Positions 24,216 through 33,884 of a stretch of 64,000 nucleotides of DNA are shown piece after piece. The number at the start of each line of letters is the position of its first letter. The stretch's first letter is position 1. The translations under genes and the position numbers were made by a program. Under the pieces are notes generated by a model. The model was not told the origin of the DNA and ran no database searches. It worked only from the letters and a program-made list of their open reading frames with translations. The stretch is taken from NCBI GenBank assembly GCA_022843585.1, contig JALHNJ010000001.1:1426001-1490000 (forward strand). The letters are read 5' to 3'. The DNA comes from Chitinophagaceae bacterium. Its GTDB lineage: Bacteria > Bacteroidota > Bacteroidia > Chitinophagales > Chitinophagaceae.

Positions 24216-24407
24216 TTATTCCTTTGTTTTTGGCACCGGGTCTTTCTTAATAATTCCTGCCGATTTTTTTTCGGTTGTTGTTTTTGGAGTAATATTTTTT
24301 CTGCTGGCAGGCAGGTGTGGAAAGCCGGGAAAATCCTGGTCAATATGCTGGTCTGGATTCTGCTGTACTTCTTCTTCCTTTGTAATAGCTTTTGTTTTTT
24401 TAGACAT
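24216..24407 (-). CDS. 63-residue hydrophilic protein, unknown function
   Basis: Strongly charged, Lys/Thr/Pro-rich (MSKKTKAITKEEEVQQNPDQ, then HIDQDFPGFPH). No helix long enough for a membrane. A second frame (24188-24433) overlaps on the same strand but is less protein-like. Low-complexity basic proteins of this sort are common beside stress genes in Chitinophagaceae. Existence moderately supported by composition and the acidic/aromatic DQDFPGFP core. Confidence 0.45.
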   Translation of the reverse strand: MSKKTKAITKEEEVQQNPDQHIDQDFPGFPHLPASRKNITPKTTTEKKSAGIIKKDPVPKTKE

Positions 24408-24694
24408 ATATAAATGCTTTTAGTATAGGACATAGTGCAATAATGTTGCCTGCCTGGAGAATCTTGTTTTTAAAGCAAAAATTATTTCATACCGATAGTA
24501 ATTATCTGCAACACTACTAAGTGGTTGTCGCGGCATTATTTAAACTGTGTATTATTTTACCCAATAATAGTAATGAAGAGTTAACATGGGAGTCGATGTT
24601 TACTTAATAGCTTTACCTGTTAGTATCGTTGGCATTAGGTTTGAAACTACTTTCTTACGATCATTTAATTTTCCGTTCATCCGAAATATATTTT

Positions 24695-24985
24695 ATGAGT
24701 AAATCAGGTAAAGAAAAAAGCAAAATCGAAAAAGAGTTGAAGCCAGTGAAACAAAGTTCGGGCAAGTCTGGAAAAAAAGGTAACACTGCAAAGGAGCTGA
24801 TGACCCGGCATATTGTTAATGAAGATGATGTGATCTCAGATGAAGATTTTAAGAATTTGGTTATTGATGTGGAAATTACCAGTGATGTTGCTCATCACCC
24901 AATTGAAATTTCAAGCGACCCGGATAGACCAAAGGATGAGGATAAAGATCCTAAAATTTCTACTCCGTGGGATGTAATTAATTAA
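24695..24985 (+). CDS. 96-residue hydrophilic, acidic-tailed protein
   Basis: ATG at 24695 (MSKSGKEKSKIEKELKPVKQ); the in-frame ATG at 24629 adds an unlikely leader. Basic Lys/Ser-rich first third, then KELMTRHIVNEDDVISDEDF and an acidic, Pro-rich tail. Shares the MSK-rich basic start with the 63-residue protein upstream. Probably disordered; function unknown. Confidence 0.5.
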   Translation: MSKSGKEKSKIEKELKPVKQSSGKSGKKGNTAKELMTRHIVNEDDVISDEDFKNLVIDVEITSDVAHHPIEISSDPDRPKDEDKDPKISTPWDVIN

Positions 24986-25007
24986 TATATTATCGATGGC
25001 GATGGGC

Positions 25008-26333
25008 TTATTTTGCTATCGCCATTTTTACTTTCTTATTTTTTATTTTTTCATCTTTGATCAGCCGGAGTACTTCTCCTACTTTTATTTTCTTTACCGC
25101 TACAAAAGAAAAGAAGTCTTTTACTTCAATAAGGCCAATATCTTCTTTTTTTAAATGGCCTTTATTGGAAAGAAATCCAACAATGTCTATTTTGTTCACT
25201 TTGTCTTTTTTGCCGGCAGCAATAAATAAGGTTGACCATTTTGGTTTTTCGGGAACAATACTTGTTTCCGGTAATTCTATTTCTTCGGTTGCAGTATCAA
25301 TATAAGCAGGTAGTTTCTCTTCCGGCGATAAAATAAGGATAGCCGTACCGCTGGCATCCATACGGGCCGTTCTTCCATTGCGGTGGGTAAAAGAATCTTC
25401 TTTGTCAGGCAAATGATAATGAATGATGTAGCGGATGTTGGCAATATCAAGACCTCTTGCTGCAAGATCCGTTGTTACTAATACGTTGGTTGTTCCATTT
25501 CTAAACTTATTAAGGGCCGCATCTCTTTCCTGTTGTTCTAACGCACCATGATAAAATACATTGAGTATATCTTTGTCTTTTAGAAAATTACTGGTTCGTT
25601 CTACTGACTCCCGGTGATTGCAAAAAATAATTGTTGAACGATCGCCTAACATGCATATCAGCCGGAACAATGTTTCCAATTTATCTTTCCCATCACTTTT
25701 TACTATTTTAATAGTAAGGCCGGTGTCCTCACTGGCATCACCTAAAAATTCCAGTTTCTCAAATTCATCCATTCCCACAAAGGCCGGAATTTCCACTGCT
25801 TCGGTAGCGGATGTTAATACTCTTTTATTAATTGATTTTAATGAACCGATGATGAAAGACATTTCTTCCTGGAAACCGAGTTCCAGCGATTTGTCAAATT
25901 CATCCAGTATCAATGTCTCAATAGAGTCGGTTGTTATATTTCCCCTGCGGATATGATCGGCAAGGCGACCGGGTGTACCTATCAATACTGCAGGAGCTTG
26001 TATTAAATTATTTTCTTCAGTCTCTCTTTTATGACCACCATAGCAGCAGGTAACTTTAAAATTAGTACCCATGCTTTTAAATACGGATTCTATTTGCAAG
26101 GCCAATTCTCTGGAGGGCACAATAATAATAGCCTGTGTTTTTAAATTAGCAGGATCCAGCATCTTTACAATGGGCAGCAGGAATGCAAGTGTTTTACCGG
26201 AACCTGTCGCTGATAAAAGCAATACATTTTTTTGCTGGCTGATAGCTTCAATAGACGCCAGCTGCATTTCATTGAGTGATTTAATGTTTAGCTTGGATAA
26301 AATGCTGTCGGTAGAGGTGCTTTTAATGGACAT
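25008..26333 (-). CDS. DEAD-box RNA helicase, DbpA-like
   Basis: 441 residues. Motif Q region, motif I ATGSGKT, Ia PSRELA, Ib TPGRL, motif II LILDEFD (DEFD instead of DEAD), motif III TSAT, motif V ARGLDI and motif VI HRNGRTAR. The C-terminus (about 372-440) is a DbpA-type RNA-binding domain. DbpA enzymes remodel 23S rRNA during large-subunit assembly; specificity here is inference. Confidence 0.88.
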   Translation of the reverse strand: MSIKSTSTDSILSKLNIKSLNEMQLASIEAISQQKNVLLLSATGSGKTLAFLLPIVKMLDPANLKTQAIIIVPSRELALQIESVFKSMGTNFKVTCCYGGHKRETEENNLIQAPAVLIGTPGRLADHIRRGNITTDSIETLILDEFDKSLELGFQEEMSFIIGSLKSINKRVLTSATEAVEIPAFVGMDEFEKLEFLGDASEDTGLTIKIVKSDGKDKLETLFRLICMLGDRSTIIFCNHRESVERTSNFLKDKDILNVFYHGALEQQERDAALNKFRNGTTNVLVTTDLAARGLDIANIRYIIHYHLPDKEDSFTHRNGRTARMDASGTAILILSPEEKLPAYIDTATEEIELPETSIVPEKPKWSTLFIAAGKKDKVNKIDIVGFLSNKGHLKKEDIGLIEVKDFFSFVAVKKIKVGEVLRLIKDEKIKNKKVKMAIAK

Positions 26334-26366
26334 AGGTGCAAAGGTACCTAAAAAAGCAAGGGCAGC

Positions 26367-27086
26367 TTAGTTATAATCTTTATCAATATCTCTGATTATA
26401 GCAGTAATTTTTTCTATACAATTATCATAGCGTCTTAATATTTCTTCCACCATTACCATGTTGCCAGCAATATTAAAGGATTCATCCTGCGATAGGATAG
26501 CTTTCAGGTTGGTAGTACTGTCAGTTACTCTTTTGCGATTACGTTGTATAAAATCGGATAGTTTTAGTTTTCTTTCAGCATAGGCATTTGTTCCCATCAA
26601 AAGTCCAGGAATGTCTTCCTGGTATAGATCCATGATATTGTTCTGGAGTTCCTTATTTCCAATTGTGCCTATTTTGCCGGATGATTTAAAACCTTCGAAC
26701 CGCCCATTGTTGGGAATAAGACTCGTATTATTTACAAGCCATATATAGTGTTTATTCAAACTATCCTGATTAGCCACTTCATTTCTTTTAAGTTTTAAAA
26801 CATAAGCGGCGGCTGCTTTGCTTAATAAAAAAGATTCTTTGTCTTCTTTCATTTCCTGTACATCCAACAGCAGGTCTTTTTTAAGACCGAGCAAAAACTC
26901 TTTTGTTTCATGGGCCTGGTGTTTTTTTACACTCCGGTCGTGGAGGTAAATTGATAGGGACACTGCAAATACGATAATGAAAATCTCAAGTATAAACTCT
27001 TTTAATTTATGCCAAAATCCTTTGCCGGGTGCAGTCCAAACGGTAAATACTTTTTTGGTATGTTTTATTACTTCCTGATCAGCCAT
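26367..27086 (-). CDS. DUF6090-like membrane protein
   Basis: 239 residues. Cytoplasmic start, one helix at about 30-48 (FILEIFIIVFAVSLSIYLHD), then a long helical, probably coiled periplasmic part beginning with KEFLLGLKKDLLLDVQEMKE. This matches the DUF6090-type family of Bacteroidota. Function unknown. Same strand as the helicase, 33 bases apart. Confidence 0.65.
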   Translation of the reverse strand: MADQEVIKHTKKVFTVWTAPGKGFWHKLKEFILEIFIIVFAVSLSIYLHDRSVKKHQAHETKEFLLGLKKDLLLDVQEMKEDKESFLLSKAAAAYVLKLKRNEVANQDSLNKHYIWLVNNTSLIPNNGRFEGFKSSGKIGTIGNKELQNNIMDLYQEDIPGLLMGTNAYAERKLKLSDFIQRNRKRVTDSTTNLKAILSQDESFNIAGNMVMVEEILRRYDNCIEKITAIIRDIDKDYN

Positions 27087-27205
27087 GGTCTTGGTTTATT
27101 TGTAAATATAATAGGAATTCTTTTTTTTTATAAAGTAGTTTCAAATGATGCTGAATTAAAGCATTTTTCTTCAACGGTAGCATTACAAAAAAGTTACATT
27201 GCAGC

Positions 27206-27649
27206 ATGAATAAAATAATTTTTTATCTGGTTTGTAGTTGCATTTTTTCTAATTGCACCTCTGGAAATAAAATCAACAAACGAAAATCCATAAATAACAT
27301 TCCTGCTGTTATGTTGGGCAATTTCCAGGATGACTATGGTATACGTTATACTATTTCAGATACTACCTGGATACAGCATTCTAACATAAAATATCACTTG
27401 TTGAAATATGATAGTGTGGGAGAATTTTTTATAGCAAGGAATGCAGCCACCAATCCCAGCGACCCCGGATTATATACCCGTATTGATGTAATACGATTTA
27501 CTAATATGGAGCCCTGGCATTGGGGATTTTGCCTGACCACTTATAATGCTAAAACTGTAGAGGAAGCCATCACTAAACAAGTAGCAGAAAGAACAAATCC
27601 CAAAAAGGGCTGTGGGGGTTACCCGTTTTCAAGAATGAAAAAAGAATGA
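27206..27649 (+). CDS. small lipoprotein, unknown function
   Basis: 147 residues. Signal and lipobox IFSNC (Cys 17). The rest is a compact beta-rich domain (NFQDDYGIRYTISDTTWIQ, YDSVGEFFIARN, RIDVIRFTNMEPWHWGFC). No family recognised. The lipoprotein signal and codon regularity support it as real. Confidence 0.6.
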   Translation: MNKIIFYLVCSCIFSNCTSGNKINKRKSINNIPAVMLGNFQDDYGIRYTISDTTWIQHSNIKYHLLKYDSVGEFFIARNAATNPSDPGLYTRIDVIRFTNMEPWHWGFCLTTYNAKTVEEAITKQVAERTNPKKGCGGYPFSRMKKE

Positions 27650-27774
27650 TATTCCCCTGCCTGTTTTAACCAGTCAATAATAATTCCATCTTGCAGAAGA
27701 ATTATATAATTCTCCCGGTAAAAGGATTGTATAATTTCTTACATTCAGTTTTCATTCTGCTAAATTATTCTTGT

Positions 27775-29265
27775 ATGAAAAAACTACTGCTCGCCTTATT
27801 TGCTTTTATGTCTCTTATCAGCAAAGCACAGGAAAAACAAATGATAATAAACCGGATGGTTAAAACGGATACTGCCGTTACTACCAAAGGCCAGGTAACA
27901 ATTAAAGGACAAGTGGTGCCTTATACATCCACTGCAGGTGTGATGCCTGTGTGGGATGAGGATGGAAAAGCTATTGCCGGTGTATTTTATACTTTTTATG
28001 AGAGAACTGATGTAAAAGATAAGACCGCAAGGCCCTTAGTGATTTCTTTTAACGGTGGTCCCGGTACTCCCTCTGTTTGGATGGAGATCGGGTATACCGG
28101 TCCCCGTATTTTGAATATAGATGATGAAGGTTATCCCATTCAACCATATGGCATGCGGGATAATCCATATTCAATTTTAGATGTTGCAGATATATTGTAT
28201 GTAGACCCCGTGAATACTGGATTTTCCCGTATGATCAGTAAAGACATACCTACTGCAAGATTCTTTGGCGTAAATGCAGATATAAAATACCTGGCAGAAT
28301 GGCTGAATACATTTGTAACCAGGAAAAATCGCTGGGCTTCGCCTAAATATTTAATTGGAGAAAGTTATGGAACCAACAGGGTGTCCGGACTGGCACTGGA
28401 ATTACAAAATTCACATTGGATGTATTTGAATGGAGTGGTGTTGGTATCTCCTACAAAACTGGGAATTCTTAGAGATGGCCCGGTAGACCAGGCATTGATG
28501 CTGCCATACTACGCAGCTACCGCCTGGTATCATAAAGTGTTGCCGGCTGACTTACAACAGAAAGATCTTACTGCCATGCTACCCGAAGTAGAAGATTTTA
28601 CCGTGAATCAATTAATTCCTGCATTGGCAAAAGGAAATACTTTGAGCGACGAGCAGAAAAAACAAATAGCAGCAAAAATATCCCGCTATTCTGGCTTATC
28701 TGAAACAGTAATATTGCAACGCAACTTAATTATTGAACCAGCTTTTTTCTGGAAAGAATTACTGCGGGATAAAGGATTCACTGTGGGTCGTTTGGATTCC
28801 CGGTACAAAGGAATTGACCGGCAGGATGCAGGAGAACGGCCTGATTTTAATTCAGAACTTACTTCATGGCTGCATGCATTTACACCAGCTATTAATATGT
28901 ACCTGCGGGAAGAGTTGAATTATAAAACTGATCTGCGCTATTATATGTTCGGCCCGGTATCTCCATGGGATAGAACCAACGACCGAACAGGGGAGAACCT
29001 GCGACAGGCGATGGCTCAAAATCCATTTCTTCATTTGCTGGTGCAATCAGGTTACTATGATGGCGCCTGCGATTATTTTAATGCAAAGTATAATATGTGG
29101 CAAATGGATCCGGGCGGAAAATTAAAAAGCCGGATGACCTGGACTGGATTTCGCAGCGGCCATATGATGTATCTGCGCCGGGAAGATTTGGCTACTTCCA
29201 ATGAACAATTGCGGGAGTTTATCTATAAGTCAATTCCTAAAACCGGGCAACCAGCCAGGTACTAA
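27775..29265 (+). CDS. S10 family serine carboxypeptidase
   Basis: 496 residues from the ATG at 27775, whose product starts with a signal peptide (MKKLLLALFAFMSLISKAQ); the upstream ATG at 27691 is unlikely. S10 landmarks: oxyanion FNGGPG (92-97), nucleophile GESYG with Ser 197, an Asp in SGYYDGACDY, and His in GFRSGHMMY near the C-terminus. Removes C-terminal residues from peptides in the periplasm. Terminator at 29294. Confidence 0.9.
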   Translation: MKKLLLALFAFMSLISKAQEKQMIINRMVKTDTAVTTKGQVTIKGQVVPYTSTAGVMPVWDEDGKAIAGVFYTFYERTDVKDKTARPLVISFNGGPGTPSVWMEIGYTGPRILNIDDEGYPIQPYGMRDNPYSILDVADILYVDPVNTGFSRMISKDIPTARFFGVNADIKYLAEWLNTFVTRKNRWASPKYLIGESYGTNRVSGLALELQNSHWMYLNGVVLVSPTKLGILRDGPVDQALMLPYYAATAWYHKVLPADLQQKDLTAMLPEVEDFTVNQLIPALAKGNTLSDEQKKQIAAKISRYSGLSETVILQRNLIIEPAFFWKELLRDKGFTVGRLDSRYKGIDRQDAGERPDFNSELTSWLHAFTPAINMYLREELNYKTDLRYYMFGPVSPWDRTNDRTGENLRQAMAQNPFLHLLVQSGYYDGACDYFNAKYNMWQMDPGGKLKSRMTWTGFRSGHMMYLRREDLATSNEQLREFIYKSIPKTGQPARY

Positions 29266-29293
29266 GGCAAGTCTTTAAATTTTAAAATTAAAG

Positions 29294-29333
29294 AAGGGTT
29301 GAAGAAATTGATCGGGCAATTTCTTCAACCCTT
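29294..29333. terminator. bidirectional terminator between S10 peptidase and LEA-like genes
   Basis: Perfect 17-bp stem (29294-29310 with 29317-29333), loop ATCGGG; A-rich left and T-rich right flanks fit both convergent genes. Confidence 0.85.
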
Positions 29334-29340
29334 TGTTGTA

Positions 29341-29823
29341 TTATTTACTGCGGGATAAAATACTTCTCAGTTTATCAACACTTTCCAGTTTTTCATATTT
29401 AATTGGAATTTCTTTCGAGAAACCAGATTTCGTTAACCGGGCCACACCGTCAATACGAATCATCACTTCTTTTTTCTTGTAAATTTCGTTTTGATTTTTT
29501 AATGCACCGATATTATCTATTTTCAGAATAGCCGGAATGGTGAACTCAGCTCTTTTTTTAACCGATACCTTGTCTTCCAGTTCAAACCGGCCCATATATT
29601 TATCATCTACATACACATCTCCACGGGCAGAAGAAAGGGTAACCGTAAAACTATTTGGATTATAATAAATTAAATCAGCCCCGGCTTTGGATTCAAGCAG
29701 GCCTACATCAATCAGGCGAACATTTTCAACGTCCCTGAACTCTGGTTCCTGTACATCTTTATAGGCTTTGCAGGAAGCCAGTGTTAAAACGGCAATACTT
29801 AGGGTAAATATTAAAGCTTTCAT
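29341..29823 (-). CDS. LEA14-like (WHy domain) lipoprotein
   Basis: 160 residues. Lipobox TLASC (Cys 18). LEA type 2 beta-sandwich: VENVRLIDVGLLESKAGADL, the YNPNSFTVTLSSARGDVYVD core, and the final GVARLTKSGFSKEIPIKYE. In bacteria these are periplasmic lipoproteins of unknown role, sometimes linked to stress. Confidence 0.8.
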   Translation of the reverse strand: MKALIFTLSIAVLTLASCKAYKDVQEPEFRDVENVRLIDVGLLESKAGADLIYYNPNSFTVTLSSARGDVYVDDKYMGRFELEDKVSVKKRAEFTIPAILKIDNIGALKNQNEIYKKKEVMIRIDGVARLTKSGFSKEIPIKYEKLESVDKLRSILSRSK

Positions 29824-30074
29824 ATTGAATGATTTTAGTTAACAAATAATAGAACAGTTATCTTCTTTAACTATCAGGCCAGTTTGTGTTAAGATCATCT
29901 AAAGATATACCCGGTTTAAAAGGTTGTTAATTATCAACAGCTCTTAATGTTCACCCGGGTAAGTCCGGCTTAGTATACTGCCGGCACACAATTTTTACTG
30001 CCATTCATCAAATTTCAATATATAAATTCTACAACAAAAGCGGCCATTTTTATTAACTTCGCCCAACTTCAACC

Positions 30075-32006
30075 ATGGCCGACCATTCTCATCAACTCGC
30101 TGCAATTCTTTTTGCCGATATTGTCGGCTATACTGCTATGATGCAGGATAACGAAGAGGTAGCCGTTGAAAAAATCAATCGCTTCCGCGAAGTAGTAGAG
30201 TTAATCGCCGAAGAGCTGAATGGTAAAATTATTCAGTACTACGGTGATGGATCTCTGCTATTGTTCAACAGCTCTACTGATGCAGCGGAGTTTGCCAAAT
30301 TATTGCAGGAAGATTTGCAGAATGAACCCCGAATACCAGTTCGGATTGGCATTCACATGGGAGATGTATTAGTACACAGTGGTAATATTTTTGGCGATGT
30401 AGTTAATATTGCATCCCGCATACAATCGCTGGCTCCGGCAGGCGGTATTTATATATCAGAAGTGGTATATCGCAATATTGCCAATAAAAAAGAACTGGAA
30501 TCTGTTTTTGTAAAAGAAGAGAAATTAAAGAATGTAAAAGCCCCGGTTCGTATTTATGAAATACTAACGGAGGGTACGGAGCCTTTTCATCAACCAACAG
30601 TTGGTAATGCGGAAGCAGCAATTCCCACCACCAATGCCAATAGCATAGCAGTATTACCATTTACCAATCTTAGCAGCGACCAGCAACAGGATTATTTTAG
30701 CGACGGACTAACCGAAGATATTATTACACAACTTTCCAAGATAAGAGCTTATAAAGTCATTTCCCGTACATCTGTAATGCAATACAAGAACTCTCCCAAG
30801 CCAGTAAAAGAAATTGGTAAAGAACTTGGCGTTGGGTTGATTTTGGAAGGAAGTGTTCAACGCAGTACCGACCAGGTTCGGATTACTGCACAGCTAATTA
30901 ATGCGATAACAGACGAACATGTATGGGCCGATTCTTATGACAGGCCATTGAATGATATATTTTCAATACAACGGGAAGTAGCGTTGGCAATTGCTGCGGT
31001 GTTAAATACGGCTTTGTCAAAAAAAGAAACCCGTGAGTTGGATTATATTCCAACCAGTGATTTGCAGGCGTATGACTCTTACTTGCGGGGAAAATTATTA
31101 ACGGAGAAAAGAAACAAAGCCGATATTATTTTAGCAAGAGAACATTTTCAGCAGGCAGTTAACAGGGATAAGTCTTTTGCCGCCGCTTATTCAGGATTAG
31201 CAGATACCTACTTGCTTTCCTCCTTCCGTGGGTATGAAGACCCCGTGATGATGTTGTGGCAGGCAAAGAAATATATTGATATAGCTACTGCACTAGATCC
31301 GTTTTCGGGTGAAACGCAGGCATCACTTGGCTATTGGTATTTCCAAACCTTTGACTGGCACGCAGCGGAAATTACCTATAGGAGGGCAATTAGTTTAAAT
31401 GCCAATCAATCCAATGTGTATTTGTGGCTGGCTATTTTATTACAGGCAAAAGGGGAATATGAGGCTGCATTGGGAGTGTATGAGCAGGGTATTGAAATAA
31501 ACCCGATGTGGGAATTTTTGCTGAAGAATAAAGTGATGGTGCTTGCCAATATGAACAACAGGGAAGGAGCTTTGGAAATGCAAAAAAATCTTCTTGCTAA
31601 ATCATCACATGATCCGGTATTACAAAAAAAGAGATACAGCGAACTGGCCCGTTTGCATTGGATGTTTGGCAATAAATCGGAAGCAATATTGGCGGCTAAA
31701 TCATCGCAAGACCAGGGTTTAGTTAAATTTGTTATGGAAGATGATCATTCTATCATGCAAAAAAGAGTAGATGATCATTTTAATAGTTTACGAAGCCGCA
31801 GTGAATATATTTCTCAATTATGGATGGGACTTGAATATGCTCATGCAGGTGCAAGAGAAAAAGCACTGGAATGTTTTAATAATGCCATAGCATTAAAGGA
31901 AGCTGCTATTTCATTGCTATTAATTCCTGATTTTGAATTTTTGAATATCAAGTACCTCAACATGGCGTTGATCACCCGTAAGGTAAAACAACTGATTAAT
32001 TTTTAA
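30075..32006 (+). CDS. class III adenylate/guanylate cyclase fused to a FlgO-like domain and TPRs
   Basis: 643 residues. Cyclase catalytic domain 5-165 with metal-binding Asp 15 (LFADIVGYT) and Asp 58 (YGDGS) and the IGIHMGDVL and FGDVVNIASR motifs; then a TolB/FlgO-like segment (about 192-320, IAVLPFTNLSSDQQQDYFSD and LILEGSVQRS); then tetratricopeptide repeats to the end. Cytoplasmic, no transmembrane helix. Makes cyclic nucleotide, with the repeats presumably sensing a partner. Convergent with dCMP deaminase. Confidence 0.88.
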   Translation: MADHSHQLAAILFADIVGYTAMMQDNEEVAVEKINRFREVVELIAEELNGKIIQYYGDGSLLLFNSSTDAAEFAKLLQEDLQNEPRIPVRIGIHMGDVLVHSGNIFGDVVNIASRIQSLAPAGGIYISEVVYRNIANKKELESVFVKEEKLKNVKAPVRIYEILTEGTEPFHQPTVGNAEAAIPTTNANSIAVLPFTNLSSDQQQDYFSDGLTEDIITQLSKIRAYKVISRTSVMQYKNSPKPVKEIGKELGVGLILEGSVQRSTDQVRITAQLINAITDEHVWADSYDRPLNDIFSIQREVALAIAAVLNTALSKKETRELDYIPTSDLQAYDSYLRGKLLTEKRNKADIILAREHFQQAVNRDKSFAAAYSGLADTYLLSSFRGYEDPVMMLWQAKKYIDIATALDPFSGETQASLGYWYFQTFDWHAAEITYRRAISLNANQSNVYLWLAILLQAKGEYEAALGVYEQGIEINPMWEFLLKNKVMVLANMNNREGALEMQKNLLAKSSHDPVLQKKRYSELARLHWMFGNKSEAILAAKSSQDQGLVKFVMEDDHSIMQKRVDDHFNSLRSRSEYISQLWMGLEYAHAGAREKALECFNNAIALKEAAISLLLIPDFEFLNIKYLNMALITRKVKQLINF

Positions 32007-32017
32007 TAGCTATTTTA

Positions 32018-32515
32018 TCAGACATCTACTTCATTAAACGAAAGAATAAGGTTGTTAATGGTACATGTTACTTTCCGGTATTTTACATTGGCTTTGTCCA
32101 GCATTAATTTTGAGGCTCTGAAAACATCATTGTTGGCATACTTATCAGACAGGTATATAACTTCCGTAATGCCGGACTGAATAATTGCTTTTGCACATTC
32201 GTTGCACGGAAACAACGCCGTATAAATTTTACAATTCCGCAGATCCATACCAATATTATTGAGAATCGCATTCAACTCTGCGTGACAGATATAGGGGTAC
32301 TTGGTATCTAAAAACTCTCCTTCCTTTTCCCAGGGGAATTCATCATCATCGCAGCCAATGGGCAGGCCATTGTATCCTGCACCCACAATTTTATTCTTAT
32401 CGTTTACTATACAGGCACCTACCTGTGTGCTGGGGTCTTTGCTTCGTTTAGCAGATAGCAAGGCAACACCCATAAAATATTCATCCCAGGAAATATAATC
32501 TTGTCGCTTTTTCAC
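32018..32515 (-). CDS. deoxycytidylate (dCMP) deaminase
   Basis: 165 residues from a GTG start, chosen because MKKRQDYISWDEYFMG is the conserved family start and no ATG lies before it. Zinc site: His 78 and Glu 80 (HAELNA) and Cys 104 and Cys 107 (PCNEC). Deaminates dCMP to dUMP for thymidylate synthesis. Ends 11 bases from the cyclase stop; lies 13 bases downstream of DUF1343 on the same strand. Confidence 0.92.
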   Translation of the reverse strand: MKKRQDYISWDEYFMGVALLSAKRSKDPSTQVGACIVNDKNKIVGAGYNGLPIGCDDDEFPWEKEGEFLDTKYPYICHAELNAILNNIGMDLRNCKIYTALFPCNECAKAIIQSGITEVIYLSDKYANNDVFRASKLMLDKANVKYRKVTCTINNLILSFNEVDV

Positions 32516-32528
32516 AACTCAAAATTTA

Positions 32529-33746
32529 TTAAGGATATATCAAATACTTTTTCATCATCACTTTATATTGGCTCAATCCCGGCTCCCAACTAGCCCGTAT
32601 TTCTTCTTCAGACACCCCATCAATGATTTGTTGTCGGATCAAACCATTGCCCACTCTAAATTCAAAGGTTCCCATTTCTTTACTAAGCTTGTGATCAAAA
32701 AATTGTTCTTTATTCGGCGAAGCTTTGTAGAGTTCCATCAGCCATTGTAAATTGATCCTTTTGCTTTTTATTAATTGGTTCACATCATAATTGCGGAGAT
32801 CAAGCCCATAACAAACCTGGTCCATAAATAATGGAGTTTCAGACATGCCTTTGATACCAGTAGGAGTGAAGGAGAAATCGTATTTGCCTTTGAGGTATGG
32901 ACTGCCTAATACTACAAATGGTGAATAAGTGCCACGACCATGGTTTACATATACTCCTTCATACATACAAGTAGAAGGATAAAGCATGATAGCTTGCTGA
33001 GTATTTAAATTCGGCGACGGCTTCACGGGAAGTGTGTAAAGCATTTCATGATTATAGTTAGAAACAGTAATTATTTTGAGCGGACATTTTACTTTGTCTT
33101 TTAACCAACCTTCGCCATTGGCCATTTGTGCAAATTCGGCCACTGTTAATCCATGCGACATTGGTATCGGAAACATTCCAATACCAGATTTATATTTCAT
33201 ATCCAATATAGGCCCATCAATGAGATAGGCGTTGGGATTTGGCCTGTCAAGAATCAGCATTTCTTTTCCATTCTCATAACAGGCTTCCATTAATCTTGAT
33301 AGTGCATTGATGTTGGTATAAAAACGGCAACCTACGTCCTGCAAATCATAAATCAACACATCCACATCGGCCATGTCTTCTTTGCTGGGCTTATTCTTTT
33401 TTCCATACAATGAAATGATGGGGATGCCTGTTGCCTGGTCTATCTCATCTACCACTTTTACACCCGCACTTGCATTACCCCGAAAACCATGTTCAGGACC
33501 AAACACTTTTACAATATTTATCCCGAGGGTTTTTAAGCTGTCTACTAAATGTGTGTTGCCAATAATAGTCGTTTGGTTAGCCATAATGGCCACTCTTTTA
33601 CCTTTCAGATAAGGCAGGTATTTTTCTGTTTGCTCAGCACCCGTTTTTAATTGGCTGTTATTATCAGGAGTACCAGTAGTTGATTTTTTTGAGCTACCGC
33701 AGAAGCTTAACCCTGCTGCGAGGAAGAGAAGTGAAAAAAACTTCAT
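32529..33746 (-). CDS. DUF1343 lipoprotein, NamZ-like exo-N-acetylmuramidase
   Basis: 405 residues from the ATG at 33746; lipobox GLSFC (Cys 16). DUF1343 pattern: KRVAIMANQTT, FGPEHGFRGNASAGV, SLYGKKNKPSKEDM, VLIYDLQDVGCRFYT, LDRPNPN and the GMFPIPMSHGLTVAEFA block. Members release N-acetylmuramic acid from the ends of peptidoglycan glycans during wall recycling. Probably transcribed with dCMP deaminase (13 bases apart). Confidence 0.88.
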   Translation of the reverse strand: MKFFSLLFLAAGLSFCGSSKKSTTGTPDNNSQLKTGAEQTEKYLPYLKGKRVAIMANQTTIIGNTHLVDSLKTLGINIVKVFGPEHGFRGNASAGVKVVDEIDQATGIPIISLYGKKNKPSKEDMADVDVLIYDLQDVGCRFYTNINALSRLMEACYENGKEMLILDRPNPNAYLIDGPILDMKYKSGIGMFPIPMSHGLTVAEFAQMANGEGWLKDKVKCPLKIITVSNYNHEMLYTLPVKPSPNLNTQQAIMLYPSTCMYEGVYVNHGRGTYSPFVVLGSPYLKGKYDFSFTPTGIKGMSETPLFMDQVCYGLDLRNYDVNQLIKSKRINLQWLMELYKASPNKEQFFDHKLSKEMGTFEFRVGNGLIRQQIIDGVSEEEIRASWEPGLSQYKVMMKKYLIYP

Positions 33747-33884
33747 GTTAATTTTATTAAGCAATAAATATAAGTAATTAACAGTCATTAGCTCATCTAC
33801 TCGTTTACTGGCAAAGTCTTTGAATAATGTTTTATAGGCAAGATTTTATCCGCCTTCTTATTAATATTAAAAACTTTTACATTT

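Noticed and set aside
24188-24433. 81-codon minus frame overlapping the 63-residue gene
   Set aside because: Less protein-like composition than the overlapping 24216-24407 frame.
27703-27720. GAATTATATAATTC palindrome upstream of the S10 peptidase
   Set aside because: Shares the box A core but no box B at 16 bases on either strand.
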